From positions 25,289,060 through 25,353,059 of the forward strand of contig OX442314.1 in NCBI GenBank assembly GCA_949358305.1: a DNA stretch of 64,000 nt. The letters run 5' to 3'. Within the stretch, counting starts at the first letter, position 1. Every line of letters starts with the position of its first letter. Made by a program: the position numbers and the translations under genes. Positions 33,264-43,134 of this stretch are shown here, in pieces. The DNA comes from Strigamia acuminata. Taxonomy: Eukaryota; Arthropoda; Chilopoda; Geophilomorpha; Linotaeniidae. A model generated the notes under the pieces. That model saw nothing but the letters and a program-made list of their open reading frames with translations. It had not been told where the DNA came from and made no database searches.

Positions 33264-34016
33264 AAGAGCAGGGTCGTATGAGATTGAATAGAGCAATGCG
33301 AAGACGAGCAGTGAAGCCAACGTCTAGGAGATGTTTTTGGTTGAGATTAGATGACGCGCGACAGGAAGTGTATGCAAAGTTGTTGACATTTGTTTAGGGT
33401 CAATTGTGCCACTGTATTTTTCTGCCGTGCGTTTCTGTTTTAACACGTGCATGTGTGCACATTGTGTTCTATGTATTTCTCTACTCTATTGTTCATGAGT
33501 TCCCTGATGGTGGAGTGTACACTATCCACTTGTAGTGTTAATTGTGTGCAGTTAATTATGAAGGTTAAAACAAGTGTTATTTGACTTTGTATTATATGTA
33601 TATAAAATGTATATGATCATGTCCCTGCAGGTGTGGGACCACATTTGGGATGGCCAAATTTGCGATCGCTAAAATTGCTCCCAAAATTGCAACGATATAA
33701 AAATATTTAGTTTATTTAATTAAGAAAAAAGCACTTCACGCTCGAGTCGACAGTGTTTGGATACCGACTCGGCTGTTGCCGCCTCGTGCTGCTGTGGCTG
33801 GTCGCATCGAATGCCACTAACAATTGTCTCAATCCGGGCACGCTTCTCGTCGTTGTCAGCACGTTTTCGGTCATTTTTGGTTGTTTTTTGGTCGTTTTTG
33901 GGAGGTTTTCTTTCAATTTTGATCATTTTCAGTAATTTTTTGTTTCGGTTACAAATTGAACGTTTTCGGTCGTTTTGGTTACTTTTTGGTCGTTTTTGAA
34001 TTGTTTTCGTTTAATT
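33264..34016. other. TLR-2 3' flank and low-complexity spacer
   Basis: Likely TLR-2 3' UTR, then from about 33860 to 34010 a degenerate gtcgtttttggtt-type repeat. A run of GC-richer sequence at 33735-33860 reads open in several frames but has no recognisable content. Confidence 0.5.
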
Positions 34017-35520
34017 GAGGTACCAATTTCTCTGCCATCCATTCGCCATCTTTGTTTGCGCAAGAAATGAAGGCATCAAATATTTTATTCTCGTCAGCAT
34101 CTCTGTTATGGAACAATTGCTCTCCATATCTCGAATACAACCAAACTTTGATTTCCAAACTGTAGAAATAATGAAGCAGGATTAAAACAACCGTTAACCG
34201 TTAAAAGTAGAAGTATGCTTACTGTCGGCACCACAATTGCAAACCAGGGAGTTTTTTTTCCTTTATTACTTTGAGGCAACTCGTATCATTGAAATGGCTG
34301 ATCGTGTTTGACTGTCGCTGCAGTATGTATTAACTAAATCCTTGAATTCAACATCTTGGTTGTTGATGACCCACTGATTAAAAGGTACCGTGTACTCGCA
34401 GTCGCACAGAAATTCATTTCCACTGAATGTTATTTCAGATAAGTTTGATGAAATCATTGTCCAGAAATACGGTTGATGCAATTTATTCTTGTGAAGTGTT
34501 AGAAGTTTCTGTCTGTGTAAATTCCAGTAGCCATCTGGTGATATGTAGTGTAAATCGTTTCCATGCAGAAATAGTTTTTCCAGTTTAGTTGTGAATTTGA
34601 ATTCATTTCCATGGATAGCGGACAAGTGATTTTCTTCTAAGTGAAGTACCGTTACCTTCGATACCCCTTTGAACATATCTTTGTCAATAGTCATTAAGTC
34701 GCTGCTATTTAAGAACAGGAAATCAAGCAGTGGGGAATTTCTCAATAGTTGACTTAGGATAGATTCTATGTTTGTGTTGTCGTCAAAGAAGATTGTTGTA
34801 AAGTTTTCTTGCAAAATGGGCAATGGATGGTTCAACGTCGCATTGTAGCAGTCCAATATATTTTCTGACCATTTATTGTAAAAATATTTGCAGTGATGGG
34901 GACACACTTGGTCAGTTTCACAAAGCAGTTGGTCCTTCTTCATCGTGTGCACATCCAGAAAGGCAGCAAACCGTTTGGTTCGACTGTAAACCGCTTTCTT
35001 TATTTTAGGATACTGTGTGTGTAAGCCTGTGCTGTCATACAACAACCAATTATTTTCACAGGAACAAGTAATAGGATTGCTGTATAAATTAACTAGTGGC
35101 ACCACACCATCCTTCCGTATCCCCGGGTCTGCATAGCAAATGTCTGAAACCGGTATTTCCAATTCAGGCAACAAACCGTTTAAATTCAATTCATGAACTG
35201 TGGATGTGTTGTTATATGCAAGTATGATGTAACGTATACTCGGTGGAAAGTTAGATGCTGAAAAATGCTGCAGCTTGTACCCAGCAGCAATGAAATTCGG
35301 TAGTTTATTATTTTTCAACGACATATCAGGCTTGGCGATGACACTTAGTTTGTTGTCGTCTAAATAGATAGTCACGAGCTCAGTGTTGATAAAACTAAAA
35401 TCAAACAATTGAATTTTGTTATTTCTTAAGTCTAGTGTTAACTGAACGGCTCTGAACACGGATTTCATGTCTTCAATTTTGTTTCCAGACACGAATAAGA
35501 ACTCGGCGATGCGTATCAAT
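34017..35520 (-). pseudogene. Inverted partial TLR-2 duplicate (pseudogene)
   Basis: The minus strand matches TLR-2 from the mid LRRs (SGNKIEDMKSVF) through CSCENNW, the second N-cap, LRRs, second C-cap, TM and the start of the TIR, breaking off near the ggtaccaatttctctgcc site at 34018. There is no 5' end or signal peptide and most of the TIR is missing. Damage includes in-frame deletions (after LLPELE and after KIKK), a one-base deletion near 34310 that shifts the frame to a stop at 34266, and small insertions in the TM part. At the position where TLR-2 carries the transposon (SSDLMTIDKDM here) this copy is continuous, so the duplication predates that insertion or derives from an uninterrupted allele. 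Confidence 0.93.
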
Positions 35521-35901
35521 CGTGGATTAGCCACGATATTGGTAGAAATGGGGTGACAGCGGTGACAGTTCGTTGTTTCGACGGTATTGGAAATACTGTG
35601 GATTGATCAGATGAGGCCGTGATGCCGTTGTCGATGTGTGGATGTAACTGTTGTATTTCCGGTTTTCAGGTGCTTTTATATGCAAATTACGGACCGGAAC
35701 CGGAAATGACATAATTGAGGATTACATAAATTCACCAATCACATGACTTTCTTGAGAAAGTGAGATGCCAAGATGAAATGATGATGTTTGCAATCAACAC
35801 AAGCAATTAATTAATTAAAAGTAACCAATTAACTTTTCATTCTTTTAACACAGTATTTATTTATAGTGATTCTTTCATGTGACCTCTGGATCAGAACAAC
35901 C

Positions 35902-36278
35902 ATTTTGGAGAACAAAATATTCTAATCTTTGTGTGTTTGCCATCCTTGTCGTGCATCTGTGCCTTGGATCGCTTGTTATTTTGCTGATCGCTCAGTTTCA
36001 TCATATCTTCAACGGTGAGATCGATGGTTATTTTTGTGCCTTTTTACGTGTTCCACGTCGTCCTTGGGGGCTCGTCGGCACATTTTGTCGCTTTATCCGG
36101 CAATTTCTCGTCTGATTTCCTTTCGTTTCGAATAGGTAAAACAAAAACGCAACTGCAAACGAGCAGAACAAGTGACTCGAGTATTGGTAACTTGATGTTT
36201 ATCGATGAAAACTTATTGAATGATTGCTTGTCCATCGACGTTGTCCAGGTTCGAGGCCGCACTGGGAAATCGGGTTGA
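35902..36278 (+). CDS. Possible two-exon fragment of a single-pass membrane protein
   Basis: Exon about 35902-36016 (donor aacg|gtgaga) and exon about 36136-36278 (acceptor cgaatag), phase 1. The first encodes QPFWRTKYSNLC, then a strong hydrophobic helix (VFAILVVHLCLGSLVILLIA). The second encodes a polar tail ending VRGRTGKSG. No ATG precedes the first exon in frame, so it is either an internal exon of a gene whose start I cannot see or a relic. No family recognised. Confidence 0.3.
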
Positions 36279-36496
36279 CGGGATAATGGCGTCGGAAAAA
36301 CAATCTAAATCGTGTTAAAGCGGTTAAAAAAGATAGATATTCTCGCACGAGCACGAATGGCGATTTATCGCTTTAACTTTCTGGTGCTGTTGGCGATTCC
36401 TTGCGACGACATTCAAGTGTACTATAGGTCATGTGAATGTTTTATTTACAAACAATTTTAACAATTGTGGATTACACACTCTTGCCGTCTCCTTGT

Positions 36497-36600
36497 CAGT
36501 TTGAAAAATGCTAAACAGTATGACATACAGTATACACATTGTAGATCAGATGTTCGCTTCAGTAAATTGTTCTTGGCATTTCGCAAAAAGACATCCGTCA
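36497..36600 (+). repeat. Dispersed duplicate of the segment at 42534-42640
   Basis: Shares cagtttgaaaaatgctaaac and agtatgacatac, then cacattgtaga, gatcaga and ttcagtaaattgttc with 42534-42640, same strand. Just upstream, at 36358, a short frame opens MAIYRFNFLVLLAIP and then CDDIQVYYRSC, like a decayed signal peptide plus first Ly6 strand. The segment is therefore perhaps a relic of the Ly6 cluster 6 kb downstream. Confidence 0.55.
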
Positions 36601-37490
36601 ACAAAACGTCAATTCATCGGCAAAACGAACACTTGGCAATAAACCATATCGCAACCATCGAAGAGATTCGAAAACACAATTTTTTAAGAAATAAATAATT
36701 GAATTCAAAACTATTTGAAAGCTCAAATTGTGTATCGATAAGTAAACCTAAAAAAATATTTATTTAATAAATAAGGAAGAAAATAGAAACGAACAAATAC
36801 AGAATCTTTATTTTGATGAATAAAAAGGTTTATTCAATAATAAACACATACCTGATTATACTGTATATGTATTGTAACTATTTAGTATGGTTAGAAAACT
36901 ATCCAAATATAAAATAGAATGGTAAAATACTGTTCAAATTTAGCGAAGAATTATCCATCGCTCCGTTGCTTAGCAACCACGTGTTTCGCAGCAAAGTCAC
37001 CCATCGGAATAATTTGACGCGCTATCTTTGAAATTGTTGGAAAACAATATCACCTTCGTTAAAATCTGATTATTTGATGTTAATAAGTCCTATTTTACTT
37101 TAAGATTGTGAATAACTTTTACAAATTTAAGACATGTTATATTCTTAATAAATACTTTTTAATTAAGGAGTTACATATACATATAAGAAAAAATGAAATT
37201 TCTCATTTAAATTTATAAAATTCATTGCGTTTTTTGTTTTTATATTGCTGTATTACATTTACCATTATTTTTATTTATTTATTTATTTATTTTCAAATAT
37301 TGAAAATAAAAAAGTTATTTTAACGGGAAACGTCGAGTGTACGTTCTCGCTTGGACGAACACTGTGTTCGTCCAAGGTTCTCGTTACGTCCTGTTTTCGT
37401 CACCCCTTATCCTTTTATATATATATATATATATATATAACCTTCCCATCTCATTTCTATTTCAATTCATCTCCGGTGTTAGTTCGCAAG
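36600..37490. other. Spacer and promoter region of the LRR gene
   Basis: AT-rich. Contains (TTTA)n at about 37270-37290 and a (TA)11 run at about 37415-37439, some 50 bases upstream of the next start codon, which could act as an AT-rich core promoter. Confidence 0.5.
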
Positions 37491-38807
37491 ATGCCGCACA
37501 ACAAATCAGCATCGAGTCTGGAACAATTGTGTTTGGAAATGGTTTGCACTAATGTTGATAGATTAGAAACACAACTGGTGAATCTACCTTCGATGTTTAT
37601 TTCCCGCGTGTGTCAACGAATTGGTCCGTTATTTTTCTGGGATAATAGAAGACGACGCATATCTCCAAACGCTTTCATTCGCCCTGGCACCAAGTCGGTT
37701 TGTCATATTGATATGTTTCATTTGCCTTCTCTTTTTCATAAAGTAGGACGATTTGGTGGAAACCTATTACATTTAGACCTGACCTGTAAGTCCGATGTTA
37801 AAATTCCACCTGAATACATGGTCAAACTGCTGGAGCAATTGCCACGACTTCAACGGTTTCATTTTGGAGGTCATACGGAAGTATGTACTGAAGAAGTTAT
37901 CGTTGCAATTGGTGAAAATTGTCTGCAATTGCGACATCTAGAGTTAAAGGACTGCAAAAAGGTTACGGATGATGTGCTCTGTCATTTAAGAAATTGCCAA
38001 AAACTGGAGTATTTGGACCTCTGGAACACTAGCGTCACGTGCGATGGGTGTCTTTTCATTTTCAATCAACTGGCTCTTTTGAAAAAATTTTTCCATTGCC
38101 AGTGGAGAATTTTTTTTAATCGGTTAAAACAACAGTTCGAGTCGGAGGAAAAGTTGCGCACTTATTCCATTGAAACAATCGGCTTTGGTGCAAGTATAGA
38201 AAATATTGAAGATTTCATCACTGTCACCACCATTTTCCCAAACTTATCAAGCATGTACGTGGATGCATCGGTAGCATCGACTATTTTAGATTTGAATATT
38301 GTCTTGGCGCGGGCACAACGATTGACAAGCTTAGAGTTGTATCATTTTAAATTAGTTGATCTTAAACTCGTCGATTATTATTGCCCATTGTTAAAAGAAT
38401 TAGTTTTGAAAGATTGCACTATTTTGAACAATGCTGCATACGATTTAGCTTCGCGAAATTTGTTCAGAAACCTATGTAAAGTAGACATAGATGGGGATGG
38501 AATTACTGAATCACAGATGTTAGTCATATTAACTCAGAATTTAGAACATTTAATTATTAGGCATTGTCAAACACTCACTGACAAATTCATTTCAGCACTA
38601 GCTGAATTGTATAAAATTAGAGTTCTGGTATTTAATTCATGTCCCTCAATTAATCAAAGCATGATAACCAAGTTAGTAGAAACAAAAAATCCAATAGAGC
38701 TTTTATTAATATTCTATTGTTTAAATTTTGGTTTGTCAGTTCATGAAAAAATTGCCACTTATATTAAATCTAAGAACTTGAATTTGTCACTTCATTGGCG
38801 ACCATAG
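37491..38807 (+). CDS. Intronless leucine-rich-repeat protein with N-terminal BC-box (ZYG11/LRR-type E3 receptor candidate)
   Basis: 438 codons, single exon. The ATG at 37491 (gcaagATG) begins MPHNKSASS; a longer in-frame opening upstream runs through low-complexity DNA and is unlikely to be coding. Residues 9-18, SLEQLCLEMV, match the Elongin BC-box consensus (small residue)-L-x3-C-x3-(aliphatic), and a NLPSMFISRV segment follows about 20 residues later, where a cullin box would lie. The rest is a set of LRRs of the RI/AMN1-like, Cys-containing type (LRHLELKDCKKVTDDVL, LEYLDLWNT, LEHLIIRHCQTLTDKF). By analogy it could be a substrate receptor of a CUL2/CUL5 ubiquitin ligase. Lack of introns among intron-rich neighbours suggests origin by retroposition. 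AATAAA at about 38884. Confidence 0.75.
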   Translation: MPHNKSASSLEQLCLEMVCTNVDRLETQLVNLPSMFISRVCQRIGPLFFWDNRRRRISPNAFIRPGTKSVCHIDMFHLPSLFHKVGRFGGNLLHLDLTCKSDVKIPPEYMVKLLEQLPRLQRFHFGGHTEVCTEEVIVAIGENCLQLRHLELKDCKKVTDDVLCHLRNCQKLEYLDLWNTSVTCDGCLFIFNQLALLKKFFHCQWRIFFNRLKQQFESEEKLRTYSIETIGFGASIENIEDFITVTTIFPNLSSMYVDASVASTILDLNIVLARAQRLTSLELYHFKLVDLKLVDYYCPLLKELVLKDCTILNNAAYDLASRNLFRNLCKVDIDGDGITESQMLVILTQNLEHLIIRHCQTLTDKFISALAELYKIRVLVFNSCPSINQSMITKLVETKNPIELLLIFYCLNFGLSVHEKIATYIKSKNLNLSLHWRP

Positions 38808-39129
38808 TAAAACCTCCGAATATTGACATCCAATTCCATTGTTGTTTTGTACTGTTTTGCCAGTGTTGGTTTTTTAGAAGTGAGAATAAAGTGTTCAATT
38901 AAAAATTAACATTTTTCTGTAATATTTTCAGTTTTGTGTTTGATTTATTTTAAGTTTCGTTTTTGTGTGTTGCAGGTATCAACTGAGACCACAACTTCAT
39001 AAACAGACTAAAAGTTTGTAATACTTTTGAATTTCTTCTTCATTTGCAAATGATCTGATAACTCTTTCCGGTAACGGACAAGGCTGTGGACCTTATTACG
39101 AAATGACTTGCAATACTCGTACACATATA

Positions 39130-39316
39130 CAGTGAAAGCTCTGTAAACCGGACATAGCACCGTCCGGACAGCTGTGTGGACCGGACATTTTGGAGGTCCT
39201 GATTTGGTCCCAACCTATTCCCAGCAATACTAAATCCCCTCTCCCATCCGGACAGCCTTTTAGTCCGGACAACTTTCTGGGACCAGTCCTATGTCCGGTC
39301 TACGGAGCTTACACTG
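39130..39316 (+). mobile_element. 187-bp Tc1/mariner-type MITE with TA target duplication
   Basis: Ends CAGTGAAAGCTCTGTAAACC and, in reverse complement, CAGTGTAAGCTCCGTAGACC, both continuing GGACATAG: imperfect TIRs of about 28 bases. Flanked by TA at 39128-39129 and 39317-39318. Internal ccggaca words are repeated in both orientations. No ORF. Confidence 0.9.
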
Positions 39317-39362
39317 TACTTTCTTAATGTTTTGAAAAGTTTCAATTTCTTTTTAAATTTAG

Positions 39363-39958
39363 CATCGTCGCGTTTGCCATCTGTACAAAGAGAATCACCA
39401 ACAACAACACAAAATTCAGCAGGAATTTCAGGATCTGAAAGCACAGATGCGAGCGATTACGATCGATCTGGATTTTGCTATGATGGTATGACTTTGATTT
39501 TGGTTTTTTTTTAAATGAAAAAGGAATTTCGATGTTCGGTTTGTTCATCCAAGAAAAACGAGTGTTTCATTTATTTTTGGCACGAAAAACGAGTGTTTCA
39601 GTTATTTCTATCATTAAAAACAAGTTTTTTGGTCTTTTTACTATGAAAAATTAATTTCTTTCGTTTATTTTACAATAGAAAATGAATTTATTTCGTTTAT
39701 TTTACATTGGAAAATGAATTTATTTCGTTTATTTTACAATGGAAAATGAATTTATTTCGTTTCTTTTACAATGAAAAATGTATTTCTTTCGTTTATTTTA
39801 CAATTGAAAATGCATTTTTCGATGTCACGCCATAAGTTCCACCTAAACAAATTTAAAAATCTGTGAAAAAGTATTTTCAGAATATTCGTACATCGAACTC
39901 TAAATTGAAGAAACCAGTAAACAAATTAAACGGAAAGGAAGAAAACCCAATCAGATGA
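39363..39958 (+). CDS. Possible terminal exon pair of an unidentified gene
   Basis: Exon 39363-39485 (acceptor aaatttag, donor gtatga) and exon 39881-39958 (acceptor gtattttcag). Two frames stay open through the first exon. One, HRRVCHLYKENHQQQHKI..., joins in frame to NIRTSNSKLKKPVNKLN and TGA at 39956. The other, SSRLPSVQRESPTTTQNS..., would end FCYDEYSYIEL. I cannot choose between them and see no start codon or upstream exon. A short segment at about 38977-39020 (YQLRPQLHKQTKSL) also follows a good acceptor. Confidence 0.25.
39540..39825 (+). repeat. Tandem repeat, about 32-bp unit, 7-8 degenerate copies
   Basis: Units like gaaaatgaatttatttcgtt plus tattttacaat. The left copies are more diverged (gaaaaacgagtgtttcagtt). 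It lies between the two possible exons above. Confidence 0.85.
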
Positions 39959-40129
39959 ATAACTATAAGCCATAGTGTATAAGTATAACACTATGTATAA
40001 GCCAAGCAAAAGTCACGTGATGTAGCGATAGAAATGGACACGGATCTCTTTTTAAATATTCCTAAATAAATAAAAATAAATAAAACAAAATAAAATCGGA
40101 AATTTGTTATTTTTCGGCAATTTTACGTG

Positions 40130-40823
40130 TCAAAATCGTATTCCGTCGTGAATATTATTTTCCACGTGTAACTGGGTTTGTCTCAGCAATAACTGAAACG
40201 CTCTTGTTGAGCTTAATTCTTTGGTATTATTATCCGCACCGGTTTCAAGAAAACGCCAAAGAGAATCGCAAACTTCAAATTTCTCAGACGACGATTTTAA
40301 ATGCTGAAAAAAAAAGATATAAAAAAAAGATATAAAAAAAGTCATTCAATCGCAACGCAGAATTTAAATTACCAGTTCACCGATCTCAAACGAGGGTGCG
40401 AATTCAAACGCGTGATGACACAACTCGACGAAATCCTCATTTTTCGGATGATGTCCGTAAGTCGATAAATATTTCAGCCACAATTTTTCGTTGTTTCTCT
40501 AACTTTCTAAGGCTCGTGATAAGATATGTAACGTCCGATCAAACGTTTTATTGGACGACCTAACGCTAAAAAGTAAATTCGAGCGTTTTAATTCGTATTA
40601 TTTGCTGATTTTTTACACGTACCGGTTCTTATAGCTCAGTTCAGTCAATAGTAGCCACAAATCGACATTAGTCGGGTCGCCTTTCAAGATCTCTTCGCGA
40701 TCCTCTGGTTTTTGAGCAGCGTACGAAAAGTATCGTCGTCCGTCCTCATCGCCATCCACATCCCTGTGCTCGATCTTGGCAGTTTCTTTGGTCGGACACA
40801 TCAGCGAGCAAGTGTTTGGAGGC
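40130..40823 (-). pseudogene. ZFC3H1-like: ZFC3H1-like (NURS/PAXT exosome-adaptor) gene fragment
   Basis: Three minus-strand exons: 40823-40623, 40565-40373 and 40303-40130, all with good splice sites and matching phases. The first gives PPNTCSLMCPTKE (putative zinc-finger start), then KPEDREEILKGDPTNVDLW. The second gives TFDRTLHILSRALES, then RNNEKLWLKYLSTY and FVELCHHAFEFAPSFEIGEL. The third gives KFEVCDSLWRFLETG. These are HAT/TPR-type helices in the order I remember for the C-terminal region of ZFC3H1. An in-frame TAG sits at 40501-40499 between ALES and RNNEKLW, the last exon ends early (GIRF then TGA), and nothing upstream continues the gene; a gypsy fragment lies there instead. I read it as a truncated duplicate. 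Confidence 0.7.
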
Positions 40824-40964
40824 CTGGGACGAGAAAAGTCTTGTTTTCACTCACATATAGTAATGTACAATAAAATAAATAAATAAATGAATGGTCAAAA
40901 ATCAATCCGAGTTAATTTTACTGACAAACGATTCTTATTGGTCAAGTGGACGTGGTTTCAACAG

Positions 40965-41478
40965 CACGAGTCTGTTTGGTCGTCAGTGAAGGTCTCAGTG
41001 TCGGTTGAGTCCGCACTCGCTCACTACGACCAGAAAAAGCAAGTATTTCTTACCGTGGACGCTTCGCCGGTGGGAGTCGGTGCATTCCTGTCATACGTGG
41101 ACGACAAGTAAACACATCTGCCCATCACCTTCGCAAGTTCGCTGCTGTCATCCGCTCAGAAAAATTATGCCCAGCTTGAGAGAGAGGGCTTCGCCATCAT
41201 ATATGGGATAAGAAAATTCCACCACTATTTAGTATTTGTTTGGCCTCAAGTTCGCTCTCCGGACCGACCACAAGCCTTTGGTATCGATTTTCGGGGATAA
41301 GAAAGGCTGCAACCAGTTTGTGGCGGCCCGTCTACATCGCTGGGCCGTATGCTTTTATGCGTACGATTTTGACATCGGACACGTGCCTGCTGCAAACAAT
41401 GCCATATCAGACGGCCTTTCAAGAAATCCACAACCGATTGTGGATTTGAGAGAGAATGTCGACTTCGACACTAACTAA
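40965..41478 (+). mobile_element. Ty3/gypsy-type retrotransposon remnant (RNase H region)
   Basis: Reads VFLTVDASPVGVGAFLS (RNase H active-site start), then with frame breaks an AQLEREGFAIIYGIRKFHHY segment and FALRTDHKPLVSIFGDKKG, ending FDIGHVPAANNAISDGLSR. This order (TVDAS, E, TDHKPL, AD/SD-GLSR) is typical of Ty3/gypsy pol. At least one stop and one shift, and no integrase or LTR seen, so it is an inactive fragment. Confidence 0.9.
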
Positions 41479-41530
41479 ATATTTTCCTCTCACATAGCAG
41501 AATTTTCAGTGTCGGTAGCCTCACTATCAT

Positions 41531-41560
41531 CAAGGACGACTACTCCAGTAGTCGTCCTTG
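41531..41560. repeat. Perfect hairpin, 12-bp stem and 6-base loop
   Basis: CAAGGACGACTA, loop ctccag, TAGTCGTCCTTG. It lies 50 bases after the gypsy remnant. Confidence 0.85.
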
Positions 41561-42768
41561 CTATCATGCTGCGAATTTTTTCATTTTTTCAATTCTTTTT
41601 GGATTTTCTCACTTTTACACATTTTAGACCCGTTTTTACGTTGACAAGAAAAAAAATTGAAAAAAAAGCTTAAAACAGGTAAAAACGTGTAAAAAAAAAC
41701 CTCTAAAAAGTGTCTAAAAAGTTACGAGCAAAACTGTGATTTTTTTCTGCAATCGCGCGAGTGCATAAAAAAGCCATTTATTTCATTTAACAGACGAATT
41801 GTAGTTGTGATCTCCTTATTTAAACAAAATTTAATTTTGGGAGGTGGATGCTTCACCTGAAAGTGTTTGACACTTGGCATCTGGGCTCGGTAATTGATGT
41901 CCGGAACGTTGTGGTCACGTTTCTAGACGAATTTTGAACGTTCCTGCTATCGGCCGAAAATGCAGCATGACGGCTGTTCGGACTCGCGTGGTCCACCCGT
42001 GGACTAGAAAGACTCTCTTTGGTTGTAGTACTGGCTGGCAACTCTGGCTTTTTAGGAAGAACTGTCTCTACGGAGATCTACCAATCCTTTTATTGGCTTG
42101 TTTAGGGAAGGGGCCGTCCCAAGGGGATCAGGATCATCTCTAGATCCAATCATGTTTCACTCTGTTTCACTCTGTTTCACTCTGGCCCTTGGACTGTTAT
42201 ATTAATGTTACCAAGTCGTCCTTGATGTTACTGTATGTCAAGAATGTTTTTAAATTGCAAGGGTCGCCTGCGGATTCTATATCTCGATGTTACGGATCCG
42301 TTGGTGCACGTGACCGCCAGATGGCGTGATACATGTAATTCAAGAGGCTTTTTCTAAATGGAATAAATCCACATTGTTGTGTTGTTTGTGCGTATACTTA
42401 CGTTTCCATTGATTCAGATCTCAAAGATTGGGCCTCAATCCTCGAGATGACATTTCAACGGTACGAAACATACTATTTATCATTTCTTTCCATTCGATTT
42501 ATTGTTTTTATTTTTGCCGTACGTATTAATTCAGTTTGAAAAATGCTAAACAGTATGACATACACATTGTAGAAGCATGCCGCACGATCAGAGGTTCAGT
42601 TCAGTAAATTGTTCATGGCAATTGTCAAAAAAACATGAATTTCCTAGCAGGAAGACTGTTGTTTCTACTTGTAAAAAGTGGTAAATTACGTAAATAAAAG
42701 AATAAAAACTGAAATTCACAATTTACAATGACAATATTAACTCGCGACTGTAAATAATTTGATTTTAG
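41561..42768. other. Spacer downstream of the gypsy remnant
   Basis: Contains three tandem gtttcactct words at 42150-42182 and GC-richer non-coding stretches at 41870-42140 (possibly more retroelement debris). A short splice-bounded segment at 42424-42461 (GLNPRDDIST in one frame) might be an upstream exon of the Ly6 gene. The repeat shared with 36497-36600 is at 42534-42640. Confidence 0.4.
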
Positions 42769-42968
42769 AAATCATTTTGAAAGGATGCGGAGGTTTTGCG
42801 CTGAGAAAACCCGTAAACGAATGCGGAAAATCGACAGAGATCGCCGGATTAAGAGCCACTATGTGCGTGTGCACCACCGATTTATGCAACAATGGCAACA
42901 CCGAAGAAACGGCTAAATCGCTCATTATTTCTCTCATATTCGTGGCTGCTTTAATTCGCTATATTTGA
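42769..42968 (+). CDS. Ly6/uPAR-family protein, C-terminal exon (copy A)
   Basis: Acceptor gattttag, then a phase 1 exon reading EIILKGCGGFALRKPVNECG...CVCTTDLCNNGN and a hydrophobic tail SLIISLIFVAALIRYI before the stop at 42966-42968. The CxCxxDLCN signature and hydrophobic C-terminus are typical of GPI-anchored three-finger (Ly6) proteins. The upstream exons with signal peptide and first cysteines were not found with confidence, so this may be a partial gene. Confidence 0.65.
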
Positions 42969-43076
42969 CGCTAAATTATATTAGATTTATGATGTTTGTA
43001 GACTATTCGAGATAAGTAAATTATATCGCATTACATATTTACATATGCAAATTGGTCCTAGGTTAATTTCCGTAGT

Positions 43077-43112
43077 CACGTGGGTCACGTGACCGTCCAA
43101 ACCTGTATAAAT
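43077..43112 (+). promoter_or_regulatory. Double CACGTG plus TATA promoter upstream of Ly6 copy B
   Basis: CACGTG at 43077-43082 and again within the perfect 12-bp palindrome GGTCACGTGACC (43083-43094), then TATAAAT at 43106-43112. GTCACGTGAC is the CLEAR/TFEB-type E-box. The arrangement predicts a transcription start near 43135-43140. Confidence 0.55.
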
Positions 43113-43134
43113 CTGCAGGTTTTCTTCATTTTTA

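Noticed and set aside
33757-33999. Overlapping ORFs with repeated F/V-rich words
   Set aside because: They come from a degenerate gtcgtttttggt repeat open in several frames; not coding.
34823-35008. Plus-strand ORF MDGSTSHCSSPIYFLT
   Set aside because: Antisense shadow of the TLR pseudogene; the same shadow occurs antisense to TLR-2 at 30663-30863.
40887-41111. Standalone small gene MNGQKSIRVNFTDK
   Set aside because: Its C-terminal half is Ty3/gypsy RNase H; the start is random upstream sequence.
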